Positions 1-12,000 of a DNA stretch of 64,000 nucleotides are shown here, one piece after another. The notes under the pieces were generated by a model, which saw only the letters and a list, made by a program, of their open reading frames with translations, had not been told where the DNA came from and did no database searches. Position numbers and translations under genes: made by a program. The stretch's first letter is position 1; each line of letters begins with the position of its first letter. The stretch comes from Brienomyrus brachyistius (Eukaryota; Chordata; Actinopteri; Osteoglossiformes; Mormyridae): positions 1,958,001 through 2,022,000 of the forward strand of contig NC_064537.1 of assembly GCF_023856365.1 (NCBI RefSeq), in the 5' to 3' direction.

Positions 1-15
1 CTCCTCTGAGTAGGT
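1..15 (-). CDS. pkd1: pkd1 exon 32, partial (runs off the left edge)
   Basis: A pyrimidine-rich tract ending TTCTCCTCCAG on the minus strand (AG at 17..16) is followed by 15 nt that read TYSEE in the expected phase 0. The position 107 nt downstream of exon 31 fits the short introns here. Only five codons are visible, so the call rests on splice context and phase. Confidence 0.45.
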
Positions 16-3000
16 CTGGAGGAGAATGGACATTGCAGAAAGGGGGGTTTGATTTGTCAGCCTGCATTATAAATGAGGTGGGGGGGATTAAGTGCTTTTC
101 TCACAGAGCGAGAACTACTGACCTCCCCTGGAAGTCCATTCAGGATCAGAAAGGAGCTGCCCACCAGGGAGTTATCCAGAAAATCATCAATCTCCAGGGA
201 CGCTTGGTCCACCTGAGGAGGTACCTGCTTCAGTACCACCTGACACACAGTGAAGACAGGAATCCACACTATTAGATAACTATGAACGCTGGTATTACAA
301 AGTGCTGTTGTTGACATCATGTACGATATTGGATGATACGATGTATAAGTTGTCAGCATACAGTTTTAGCCATGAGGAACGTCTTCAAGAACTTCACCTT
401 GCCACGGGCTGCCCTGAAAACCCAGAGTACCAGTAGGTAGAGGGGGTACACAGCCAGGCAGCTCTCAAGCCCTATCAGCAAGGCCTCCCCATGACCGGTG
501 GTCTGCTGGGACATCGTGATGAAACTGCAACCATAAAAGCACACGTCAGCTATCTTCTCAGCCAGATACACATGTTCTCCCATGTCCATCGCCGGAGACC
601 TAGGCCCTAAATCCCCACTCACTGCCCCATGGTGAAGACTACATGGGCTTTACCTCCATTTCCTGTCACTCAGGTTCCTGTTGGTCACTAAGGTGTACCA
701 CACTGCGTTGGCCAACAGGATGAGATGAACAAGTAAGGTACAGCATGTTGCCCTCTGCAGGCGAGTGAAAGGGCTGCGTAGGGGGCGATCGAACAGTGAC
801 AGCCAGATGTGGCCATCGGACACGGCTCGTTGCAGTTCCCAGGTGAGGCGTCGTGGCAGGTGATGGAGGTTTGCCTCAGCTGGAAGAGCATGGGAACAGG
901 AACAGTGTAAGCCTCTCAAAAGCCATTCGTAGCATAAGGACGACCTAAGTTATGAGCATAAAGTATAATCTTGATGGAAGAGATCATTAGCTCTTACAGG
1001 CTGCCTCCACCTCGATCTCCACCCTGCCATCCGTCCGGTCATTGTCCACCGATAGCCATTCCTCTACCAAGAAGTAGTAGCCGTTCCCATTCTGTAGGTC
1101 CTTCACAAGAACGTACTGTAGCATCCAAGCTGGACTGAGGCCTACAGGGAGAGAGAATTTTTTGTGTAGACGCTCCTACCCAATTTGTTCACCTAAAAAT
1201 TTTCAATACAGACCTGTTTACCCAACGCAATTCTACATTGTAGACCTGTTCACCTAATGTAAATCTGTGCTTCAGGCTTTAATTATCCTATGGAATTCTA
1301 CAATGCCCCTTAAGAGAATACCACAGTTATTTTTGACTCAATCAGTTTTAACATCTAGGCTCTTTGACGTAATGAAGACTGTATGAAGAAAGGTATAAGA
1401 GCCACACCTTTGTTGTCATGCCAGATGCGGATCTTCCACAGGTTGCCGAGGCTGGAGTCGGTAGATATTTGGAAAATGTCCAGGCTGTTACGGGTGAAAG
1501 CGCCGCTGCAGTCCAGGTGTCGGTGGCCACTGCGGCCCTCACGTCCGTAAAGACTGATACCCACGTGGGCAGTGGTGCCTGGCGGGAGGAAGGAAACGGC
1601 ACAACTATGAGCTGTATGTGCAGATCTGCATGCTGTTCTCTGTCTGGGTAAGATATATTCAAACTACATAGTAAACCAAATCGAATTGCTTTTTGGTCGT
1701 TGTATCTGCCTTATCATTGTCGCCATGCTATATTGTATTCGGGTTGTTGTATCATTATTTTCATGCTGTACTGTATTCGGGTTGTTGCCTTGCTGTATTG
1801 TATTTGGGGTGTTGCCTTGCTGTATTGTATCCGCAAGTTCACAGCCCTAATGGACACTTAGGATTCCTTGGTTGCACCCATTTATACTTGATGCACCCTT
1901 TATTACTTCTGTAGATTATGATGAATATGTGACTTCTATCAAAGTCTGAGGTTTATCAGTTCTTACTTTTTTGTACCTGACTCATGTACCTTTTCAGTCG
2001 GCAGAGCCGGAGGTAAGACCCTCTGGAGGGCCCGCGTGGGACCTACCTGCTCCATGGCCCCAGCCAGTCTTCACCTGCACCTCATACTTGAACAGGCCCT
2101 CCTTTCCACAGAGCGGCACCACGGCTGCCCGTCGCAGGTCCAGCTGGTCCAGTCTGTGCAGGATGACGGCCGCAACCGAGTAGCAGAGCAGCCCCACCAG
2201 GCACGTGAGCAGCACCACCATGTTAGGCTTCCCTGGGGGGTCCTACCATGCCACCAAGCAAGAGCAAGAGGGTCAATCATCTCTCAGCAAAAGATTATGG
2301 GTCAGATTTCTGCAGGTCCACTGTGCAACACAATGTGCATGACACCATAAGCTCAATCTGGCACGTCTCCCTCACCGGCAGGATGAATGTCACTGCATCT
2401 TGTGGGGCAAACAAGCTGGCAGCGAAGGAAGTGAGGTGGCTGGTGCTACAGACAGCGTGGTCGGCGGTGGTCTCAGCCAGCGGCAGCATGCCGTCCGTGC
2501 GCCACACCTTCTCACTCTCGCTGAAGTACTGGCAGAGCGAGGAGAAGACGGCGACCTCCAGGAGCACCCCGCCCGCCTCGGCTCCACACCCTGTCGTCAC
2601 GTTCACATAATAGTCTTGCGTGGTGTCGTACAAGCTGTGGGAAGGCCCATGTCAAGCTTTTGTGAGGAACGCGAGAAAGCAAGGGAAGCACAGAAGATGC
2701 AATGTTCCACAGAAGATGCTTCAGTGTTGAACTATCTTTTACTATGCGACATAATGTTCAGTAAACAGGCTGTAAACCTGTAGGGACTGATACTGTGAAC
2801 CTCTATCTCCAACTAAGTCCTACAAACTCTCTATAATCTGAAGGTGCCAGAAAAACACTGAAACCTACTGAACCCAGGACAGAGAAGCTGAAGATGACCT
2901 ATATAATGGATACTTGACCACCTGGGGAAGAATGTACATAGTTCCACAAGCAAAGGACGACACGTAAGGGCTTGGGGGGGCCTTACTGTGGAGACAGAAA

Positions 3001-6000
3001 AAAGGTGTAGGGCTGGTGATCTGTCTCCATGAACATGTTCAGGGAGATGGTCTTGTGCTGGGAGCAGTTGTGTTCATTGGGCCGGGGATGGCTGTGCAGA
3101 TAGGCCATAATGGTCAGGTTCTCCCCAGTGAAATCATCTCCACCTGTAATAGCAACATCAAGTTATGCTCTATGCTACAGCCAACTACAGCCAGCTAACT
3201 TTCTTGCTCAGATAGTTAAGACCTTTCCTGTCTAAAGGGCAATTGTCTGTTGGTTGAGAAGGCTTCCTCCTTCCTGCCACAGAAAATGGAATGCCCCTCA
3301 AAAATACTTTTGTGTCATAGGTTTCTGTTGACCAATATGACTAAAGATGTCCCACAGCTTCCTGCTAAGTCACACAAGCATCTCTGGTGCCTTACCGTCC
3401 AGAGGACTGAAGAAGATCTGGATGTGCAAGCCCGCCTGGTTGTTGGTGTTGTTAGTTCTGACCCAGGCGATGATGGAGTCGCATGCACTGATGTTGGTGG
3501 CTACTGTCATTAGCTTCTTGGGCGTGGGGTCATCGCTACTGTTGGCTACGGTAACAGTGATGGCCTGGCCTTGGTCCAGGCTGACAATGGGGATGTGTGT
3601 GCCGTTCTCTGTCTGAAACTCCATGGAGGCCACCTTGGTGGAAACACTGTAGTTGCTGACGAAGTTGAAAGGGAAGGGGTTGGATTTGACTTGGACGAGG
3701 AGCTGGATGACGCGGGCCTGCCCCCCCAGGGTGAAGGCGAAGGCGTGCGGGATGGAGAACGGGCACACCACGCTCTGGTTGTAGCACAGCAGGCTCTTTG
3801 GGTCGGCCCGTTTGCCGGCAGCATAGATCTCAGTTCCTCGCAGCACCAGCGGCTCCTCGTTCAGCACCCGTGAGTGCATGAGGATGCGCATCAGCTCCGA
3901 GGACAGGTTGTAGGCCCGTGCCGCCACGCGCAGCGGGTAGTGATCACTTAGCATCGGAAGCCGATCCTCCGACTCGGGCATTGGGGGCGGGGCCTGGCTA
4001 ACCAGGTGGATTAACCCACCTGAGGGACAGAGACATTCTGTGTGACATCAACCAAACAGAAATAGCTAAAACCTAAAAGCACTGTGTGTCTCATTGGGTT
4101 AGAACTCTATTCCTGTGATGGGACGGTCTCAGGTTTAAATCACACAGTTGAGCATATAGAGTCAACTCAACTATTGATTGAAACAAAATCTTGGTCTAAA
4201 TATTTACTTTCTGGACCTGAACTTTCCACATCGGCCTTTGAGCAAGGACCTTAACTGTCTGACCCTGCTTTTGTGAGAAATGTAAATTACTTTCAATACA
4301 ACTGATCACTATATAAATAACACGTAAAAAGGATTACTGATATTTGGCTTGCAGGTATAGCTCTCTGATGGCTGTGGCACCTTACTGGTGCACAAATATC
4401 ATCCCAACAGGCTTCTCACCCATGATGTTGAGGATGTTGTCGGCGATCTCAGTGGGGGTGACCGTGCCCTGCTTGGTGTCACTCTGCAGTATCTCCAGCA
4501 TGGACTCCAGCTTGTTCAGTGTGCTGTTCTGACACTCTTCACAGATAAACTCTCGGCTCACCGCCTGCCCGACCGGTCGGTGCACACAGAAACACAAGCA
4601 CACCTGTTACTCACGCCTGGCTGCAAACAGAGATCAAGTTTTGCAGTAATTTGGTTTATGTCCAGAGGAACAAAGAGCTTAAACAAAAAACAAGACACAA
4701 CCTACCTCTAACTCTGTAAACCACAGCAGATATGAAACATCTATCACCTCACAGACGCATTATGATTCTTCATGTAGCTTTCATAAATAAATATTTGTAT
4801 TACAGATCAACTGGTGGCCCAGTGGGCAGCACAATGGTCTTTCCTGCCTTTTGCAAAGTTTTACTGTATCTACAAATATGGACCAGCCGCCTGGTGTCCT
4901 CACCCAGAATGCACTTCTCCTCCTCTGAGGGCACACAGATACAGACCCAGTGCATACCCCACTGGACACATCTGGATAATGCTCTGCCGTAACCCCCACC
5001 CACCCAGTCTCACCGTGCACTGTGCCAGGGCAGCCGAGGTCTGCTGAATGTCATTGACCGTGTTGAGGTCCAGGGAGGTGAGGGCACGGGTGATGTTGCT
5101 GCGCACGGCTACGCGATACAGCCTCTCTGCCTTGGTCACCTCCATGCCAGACCTGGTCTCGTACTGCACAAGGAGAGTGAGCATATGTGTGCGTGTCTCT
5201 TTACTGGATAAATATTGTTTTACTTCATTTCCTGCATACTATACATCCATCCATCCATTCTCCAAACCGCTTATCCTACTGGGTCGCGGGGGGTCCGGAG
5301 CCTATCCCGGAAGCAATGGGCACGAGGCAGGGAACAACCCTGGATGGGGGGCCAGCCCATCGCAGGGCACACTCACACACCATTCACTCACACATGCACT
5401 CCTACGGGCAATTTAGCAACTCCAATTAGCCTCAGCATGTTTTTGGACTGTGGGGGGAAACCGGAGGAAACCCCACGACGACATGGGGAGAACATGCAAA
5501 CTCCACACACATGTGACCCAGGCGGAGACTCAAACCCAGTTCCCAGAGGTGTGAGGCAACAGTGCTAACCACTGCACCACCATGCCGCCCCAGCATACTG
5601 TACAACAAGGCTAAAATTAAAATGGGACTTAAAGGGAATTCCTTACAAATGCAGGTGTTTGTGACTTAGGGTAGACTTAGGGTTCGTGAGGATGTTAGGG
5701 TAGATTTAGGGTTAGGGGTTTGTGAGAATGTTAGGGTAGACTTAGGGTAGGGGTCTCACCTCATTAAGCACTGTGATGAGGGCCAGACAGAGCTCTCGGA
5801 CTCGCTGAGGGTCCCCCTGTCTGAGAAGGTCCCACAGTGTGGTGCTGCTCAGATGATGTAGCCACTGGGCAAGGCTGTCGTAGCCCGTGGGAACGTCGGG
5901 AAGCACCACCTCCAGGGTCCTGTGATACACAGGGGGCATCAAGCTCCACTGTCAAATTTTCACTGCCATTAGACAAACACTGCAGCAATGATATGCTAAA

Positions 6001-9000
6001 CAGACTGATAAATGCTACATTCTATATAGACAATAACTGCGTCAATGGCATGCTAGACAGCATGCTGCATACCACACAGGCAACAAATGCGGCAATGACA
6101 TGCTAAGCAGAATGCTGCATACTGCAAAACAACTGCGGCAATGACATGCTATACAAGATGCTACATGCCATACAGACAATAACTGTGGCAATGACAGGCT
6201 AAATGGCATGCTACATACTACATGGAAAACAGCATGCTACATAGATCGTCTACATAGATTGTGTGTCTCCGTGTGAGTGCATCTGTGTCCCTGTGTCTGC
6301 GTGTCTCCGTGTGAGTGTGTCTCCATGTGCGTGTCTCTGTGCTCCTGTGCAGCTCTGTGTGAGTGTGTGTGTATTCCTGTGTCTGTGGCTCCGTGTGAGT
6401 GTGTCTGTGTTCCTGTGTCTGTGTGTCTCTGTGTGAGTGTCTCCGTGTTCCTGTGTCTGTGGCTCCGTGTGAGTGTCTCTGGGTTCCTGTTTGTCTCTGT
6501 GTGAGTGTGTCTGAGTTCCTGTGTCTGTGTGTCTCTGTGTGAGTGTCTCCGTGTTCCTGTGTCTGTGTCTCTGTATGAGTGTCTCTGTGCTGCTGTGCCT
6601 GTGTGTACCTGTATGAATGTGTCTATGTTCCTGCATCTGCATGTGTCCGTGTGTGTGTATCTACACAGGTGCGCTTGTGGTCCTGTAGCCCGCTGCTCAC
6701 TGGTTGAGTGCCATGATCGCTGCCCCTTGGTCGTCCTCCACCACCAGTGACACATTCACCCTGTAGTTGCTGGCATGGAACCCCGGAGGCAGGTAGCTGG
6801 CATGCTCGCTGCTGGTGCCCTTGTACACGCAGAAGTCCTCACAATCCAGAAAGGAGCACCGTGTCACCAACAGGCTGTATAGCAATGGTGCGTCACTGTC
6901 GTCCGAGTCTGTGTAGCCTGGGGGAACATCATCTCGCGCTTAGGGGCTTTCACTTACTTCTGGACAATCATCTGTTTCATATCAAATAAAAACAAAGTCG
7001 ATCAAGCTGAAATTAACAAAAAATTGTATCTTAGTGGGTAGATGAATTCCATCTGCACTGAGGCACATTCCAGGAAAGGAATCCTTGTAATCCATGCATA
7101 TAACTATCATGAAGTCTTTGTAGATGATGGAACTGATCCCAGCTCAGTGTTTGGGAATGTAGTCCACTTTCAGTAAACATGGAAACATGGTACCAGCAAC
7201 ATGGAGTAGGAAGAGCCTGAGAAGCAGAAGCACTACATGAAGGAGCTGGTTTTCCAGCCCTAGTTCTTCTCAGTAACCTTCATGAGTAGCGAGGTTAAAC
7301 TGATTCCGGGTCAGCTTGTAGGTGTTTCCAGTAACAGAATGCCCTGCATATATGCTACTCTTCATATTAGCCAGATATCTTAGATTAAGCCATAGACTCC
7401 ATAGTGCACAACCGAATGTAAAGGCTATTGAGCTTGTGCGTGTTATCTGAGGACGTGTCTTCATGCCATCCTGCCTGTGCAGAATGTTTGAGTCTGTTTA
7501 TTCAAATAGTACTGGAGCGAATTCTCGAAATAACTCTGCGTGCCTCAAAACATACCAAGATGTTCCTTTCTGAATAAAAACATCAGTTTTCTATACTACT
7601 AGCACTACCAATAATAATAATAATAAGCAAACGATTTTTATGTAACACAACAGCACAGTACAGGTGGTCTATCTGCATCTTGTTGTAGCTGTTCATCACA
7701 CAGACGTTTGCTGCATGCTTATCGTACCACACGGTAGCTCTGAACAGCGGATCATCACACGGCCGCCGGCGCCGCCTGTTCCCCTGACGCTCTTATTACT
7801 GTGTCTGCTGTCAGGCATCTCTTGATCAGTGTATATGCTTTTCTATGGACCTCACACATAAATGCGATCAGACGTGATTCGACATAAGCTATATACGGAT
7901 CAGCCAATCACACTTTTTAAACCAAACCACCTCTAACCTGGGATATTACCCAGCGCTCTCTGCTTCTTCGGCTTTTCTCATGACCCAATGACCCAAATGA
8001 CCCAAAAGACAGTGCTTAGAATATCCTATGAAATACCCATCTTACCATGGCTTTGGTAAATACTATTTTATTACTGGTCCAGAGATATCATGTGGGTCTT
8101 GATTATTATCGTGTAAGGTAGTTCCGGCAGCCTAATAGCAGTTCTATATTAATGCGCACTAATTTCACTCAACACTCAGAATATTTATGATGTGTGACTT
8201 TTTACTTATAAATCCTATATATCCTTATTTTTCAAAACACAATCGCTAGTCTGTTCTCGTTTCTAAGGTAACTTAATAATGTTCCACTGTGTTCTTATAA
8301 AAATAGTCCCTATAAGTATACAGTATCTGGTCAGGTCAGGGTGTCCATCTAATCCATGTCAGGAGGTACGACAGGGTTTGTAAACATTTCAACCATTTAA
8401 ATGAAAAGCACCCGTATTTCACTTAAGCACCGAGTTCTTGCTGCATGCTGATTGGTCAGCCTCCTATAATCATGCAAGTGTCACTAATGTTAATGTGAAA
8501 CAGCTGGATGAGTCTCTCAATCACAGAAACAAACCAGTAAAAGTACAAGATGAACCAAACAATTTAGCCGAGCACAGGAGCCATTCTGTTTTAAAATAGT
8601 TCAGTTTTAATGTTTAGTTGTAGTAGCGCATAGTGTCCATCCTGACATTAATTAGGTGCCCCCCCTTGGTCAGACTACACACTGCAAGTCCCTTAGTCCT
8701 TTCGTGTCCAGAGTATGTCATGAACTTTTCATCTGCAACACTTTACTATCAAATTTATAGCTTAGATAGCGACCAAAACACAGTAAGGTGTTTGTATTTT
8801 CATGTGTGCATTTTAAGGGATGTGTCTGTAAATGGCACTGGAGCTAAACATGCTTTTCCCATTATGTCAGAGTTACCTATACTGTCACTGAAGAGAAGCA
8901 TAAACATTAGAAGTTCACATTGACCTCTTTTTTTACCCTTATGACCCTTATGCCACACAGACAACTGTGGCAATGACAGGCTAAACAGCATGCTACATGG

Positions 9001-12000
9001 TAAACAGCATGCTACATGGTAAACAGCATGCTACATGGTAAACAGCATGCTATATGGTACATGGTAAACAGCATGCTACATGGTAAACAGCATGTTATAT
9101 GATAAACAGCATGCTACATGGTAAACAGCATGCTACATGCTACATGGTAAACAGCATGCTACATGGTAAACAGCATGCTACATGGTAAACAGCATGCTAT
9201 ATGGTACATGGTAAACAGCATGCTATATGGTAAACAGCATGCTATATGGTAAACAGCATGTTATATGATAAACAGCATGCTACATGGTAAACAGCATGCT
9301 ATATGGTAAACAGCATGCTACATGCTACATGGTAAACAGCATGCTACATGGTAAACAGCATGCTACATGGTAAACAGCATGCTACATGCTACATGGTAAA
9401 CAGCATGCTACATGGTAAACAGCATGTTATATGGTAAACAGCATGCTACATGGTAAACAGCATGCTACATGCTACATGGTAAACAGCATGCTACATGGAT
9501 CGTCTACATAGATTGTGTGTCTCAGTGTGAGTGTGTCCGTGTGAGTGTGTCTGTGTTCCTGTGTCTGTTTCTCTCGGTGTGAGTGTGTCTGTGTTCCTCT
9601 GTCTGTTTCTCTCGGTGTGAGTGTGTCTGTGTTCCTGTGTCTGTGTGTCTCCGTGTGAGTGTGTCTGTATTCCTGTGTCTGTTTCTCTCGGTGTGAGTGT
9701 GTCTGTATTCCTGTGTCTGTGTGTCTCCGTGTGAGTGTGTCTGTATTCCTGTGTCTGTTTCTCTCGGTGTGAGTGTGTCTGTATTCCTGTGTCTGTTTCT
9801 CTCGGTGTGAGTGTGTCTGTGTTCCTCTGTCTGTTTCTCTCGGTGTGAGTGTGTCTGTATTCTTGTGTCTGTTTCTCTCGGTGTGAGTGCGTTTTATGAC
9901 TCCCGCTCTCCATTCCTAAACTGCGAGGTGTGAACGGGGGACTGTTTTCGCAATGTTTGCTCAATGTAGCTTGTTTTGTTTCGTGAAAAGTGAAAAGAGC
10001 AGCTTCCGGCTAGTCGGAGGACCAGGTCATCAGAAGAAAAAATCATTTAATAACAATGTTAACAGGTTCAGTTTCTTTAGAAATTGTTCTTCATGTTCAG
10101 GAAGAGATATTCAGCAGAGGTTTTGCACAGTTACCGGTATTTGTGGCTTTATTTTTAAATGTTTATATGCCGGGTCATGGGGGCGGCACGGTGGTGCAGT
10201 GGTTAGTACTGTTGCCTCACACCTCTGGGACCCGGGTTCGAGGCCTGGGTTATGGATGGATATGCCGGGTCACTGAAGACCTGAGGTATGTAATAGTGCT
10301 TAAGGGTTAAATTGTGAATAGAATTAATGTTCTTCCGAAAAATTAACCACGATTTAGTTTATTATTATTATTGTTTGTTGGCTGTGGCGTAATAAACCAC
10401 TTTGAGGTGTGCGGCAATATGTAAACAATCAATGACAACTTGGTGAATTGCGGCCCTCTGCGGATCTAACCCAGCGCCTTGGTGACGTGCTCGGGAATCC
10501 CGATCCCCCCCCCCCAGAAAAATTTGATTAGAGGACCAGGCGCCTGAGCACATAATTTAGCGACATTTAGCATGATGACACAAGGTGACCTCCTCACCCG
10601 TGCAGGTGAAGTGCAGCTTATCGACGAGGCTCTGGAGACGAGGCACATCAGGCTGCAGGGAACAGGAGCCGCCTGCAGGGGGCAGGTTGGGTCGCAGCAC
10701 GATGGACGCCACGCCCTCACCGTCCATGGCCGCGTCGCTGACGTGCAGGCTGAAGATGTAGGAGATGCCGTCGCGCAGGGCACCCTGACGGAGCACCAGG
10801 TTCATGCCGTCGCTGCCCGTGGAGGTGGTGCTCATGTTCAGGACCAGGCTCTCATTCTTCAAAGTCTTCACTGTCCAGTACTTGTAGGGAGGTAGAGAGG
10901 GATGATGAAACAAATATACCCTTGTACGATTTTTTTGACCCAGCCATTTATAGTGTTTTACTTGATGATGCATAATTAACCACATGGCTTTGGGACAGGC
11001 AGCTGAGCTCAGCGCAAGGCTACCATTGGACAGAAATGACGTCAGTGTGCAACCAACAGCGAGGCTGCGGTGTAACTTATTACAGGTGACATCATCCCAC
11101 CCACTGCGTCCGAGAGTCTCCTTCAAAGCTGGCGACTTCATCACTGGAAAAATCACTACCGACATTTCATGGCAAGAACGTCACTCTGTGTAGATCCTAG
11201 ATGCCTGATCAGAATGACAGTCTGGGATAAATCTCCCATGAGTCACAGCGGCGATGTCGCACGGCTCAGAGCGTGCGCTTTGGACTTACCCCGCGGTGCG
11301 ACGCCTCGCAGTTACTGCACGTGCCGGCCAGGTAGACGTAAGAGCTCTGGCTGACCTCATACATAGACTTAGCCTTGCAGGAGACGCAGTCCAGGGACAC
11401 CATGGGGATTCGGCCACTGTGCACCAGCACCTGAGACGGTGAGCGAGAGGGACAGCCATCAAGCCGCCAGCCGGGGATGGGGCAGACACAAAGCCGCGCA
11501 CCGCTGTGGAACGTGACCTGCTCACAGGCCAACCAACATCAGACACACACATACACAGACACACATCCCACGCGGCAGATACCAGGCCAGCTGTATGTCC
11601 TCTGGCCCTATAAGGGGGCAGGCTGCAGGCCGGCCATCCATCCAACATTTTTGGAGTGGGTTAAGGACCTCTGAGCAAGGGCCCAACTAAGATGTAGCTG
11701 CTCGGCTGACTGTTGAGATTGGAACTGATAAGCTTCCGATCAGAGGCAGAGGCATAGCCCACAGAGCCACGCACTGCCCTCCTGCATGCCAAGCTGACCA
11801 ACACTCATTAATACAAGCAGGACAGATGCAAGTGTTTCAGGGGTCTGTATTGATGCAGTGCCAGTCTAGAGGTAATGAGCACCGGCGAGACCTGATAATG
11901 AGGCAGTAATGGGCACCGCTGAGGGCCAGTCAAACATTCACTCACTATGCAAGAAGCTTCTGGCAAGGCAAGGAAAATAACCTACTTGTGAGTGTGTGTG

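Larger units (their letters stand above)
1142..5759 (-). other. pkd1 introns 20-27 (short introns)
   Basis: Introns between exons 20 and 28 run 148 to 596 bp. Intron 20 (5164-5759) holds a SINE and a TTAGGG-rich patch. Intron 21 (4565-5013) has no long polypyrimidine tract, unlike the human intron 21. Intron 22 (4020-4419) has a SINE scrap near 4230-4260. Intron 26 (1579-2046) holds a degenerate 30-bp repeat at about 1735-1835. Others show nothing. Confidence 0.75.
6918..10597 (-). other. pkd1 intron 18
   Basis: 3.7 kb. From 7000 to 8940 it is AT-rich with no feature found. From 8951 to 9890 lies a composite satellite, and at 10165-10272 a tiny SINE insertion with target-site duplication. 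A poly(C) run of 11 lies at 10505-10515. Confidence 0.85.

Noticed and set aside
4565..5013. Equivalent of the human PKD1 intron 21 polypyrimidine tract
   Set aside because: Intron 21 here is only 449 bp and contains no long pyrimidine tract.
6237..9964. Open frames of 130-172 codons rich in His-Thr-Asp-Arg in introns 18 and 19
   Set aside because: They are minus-strand readings of the TGTGTCTC satellite with no start or splice support.
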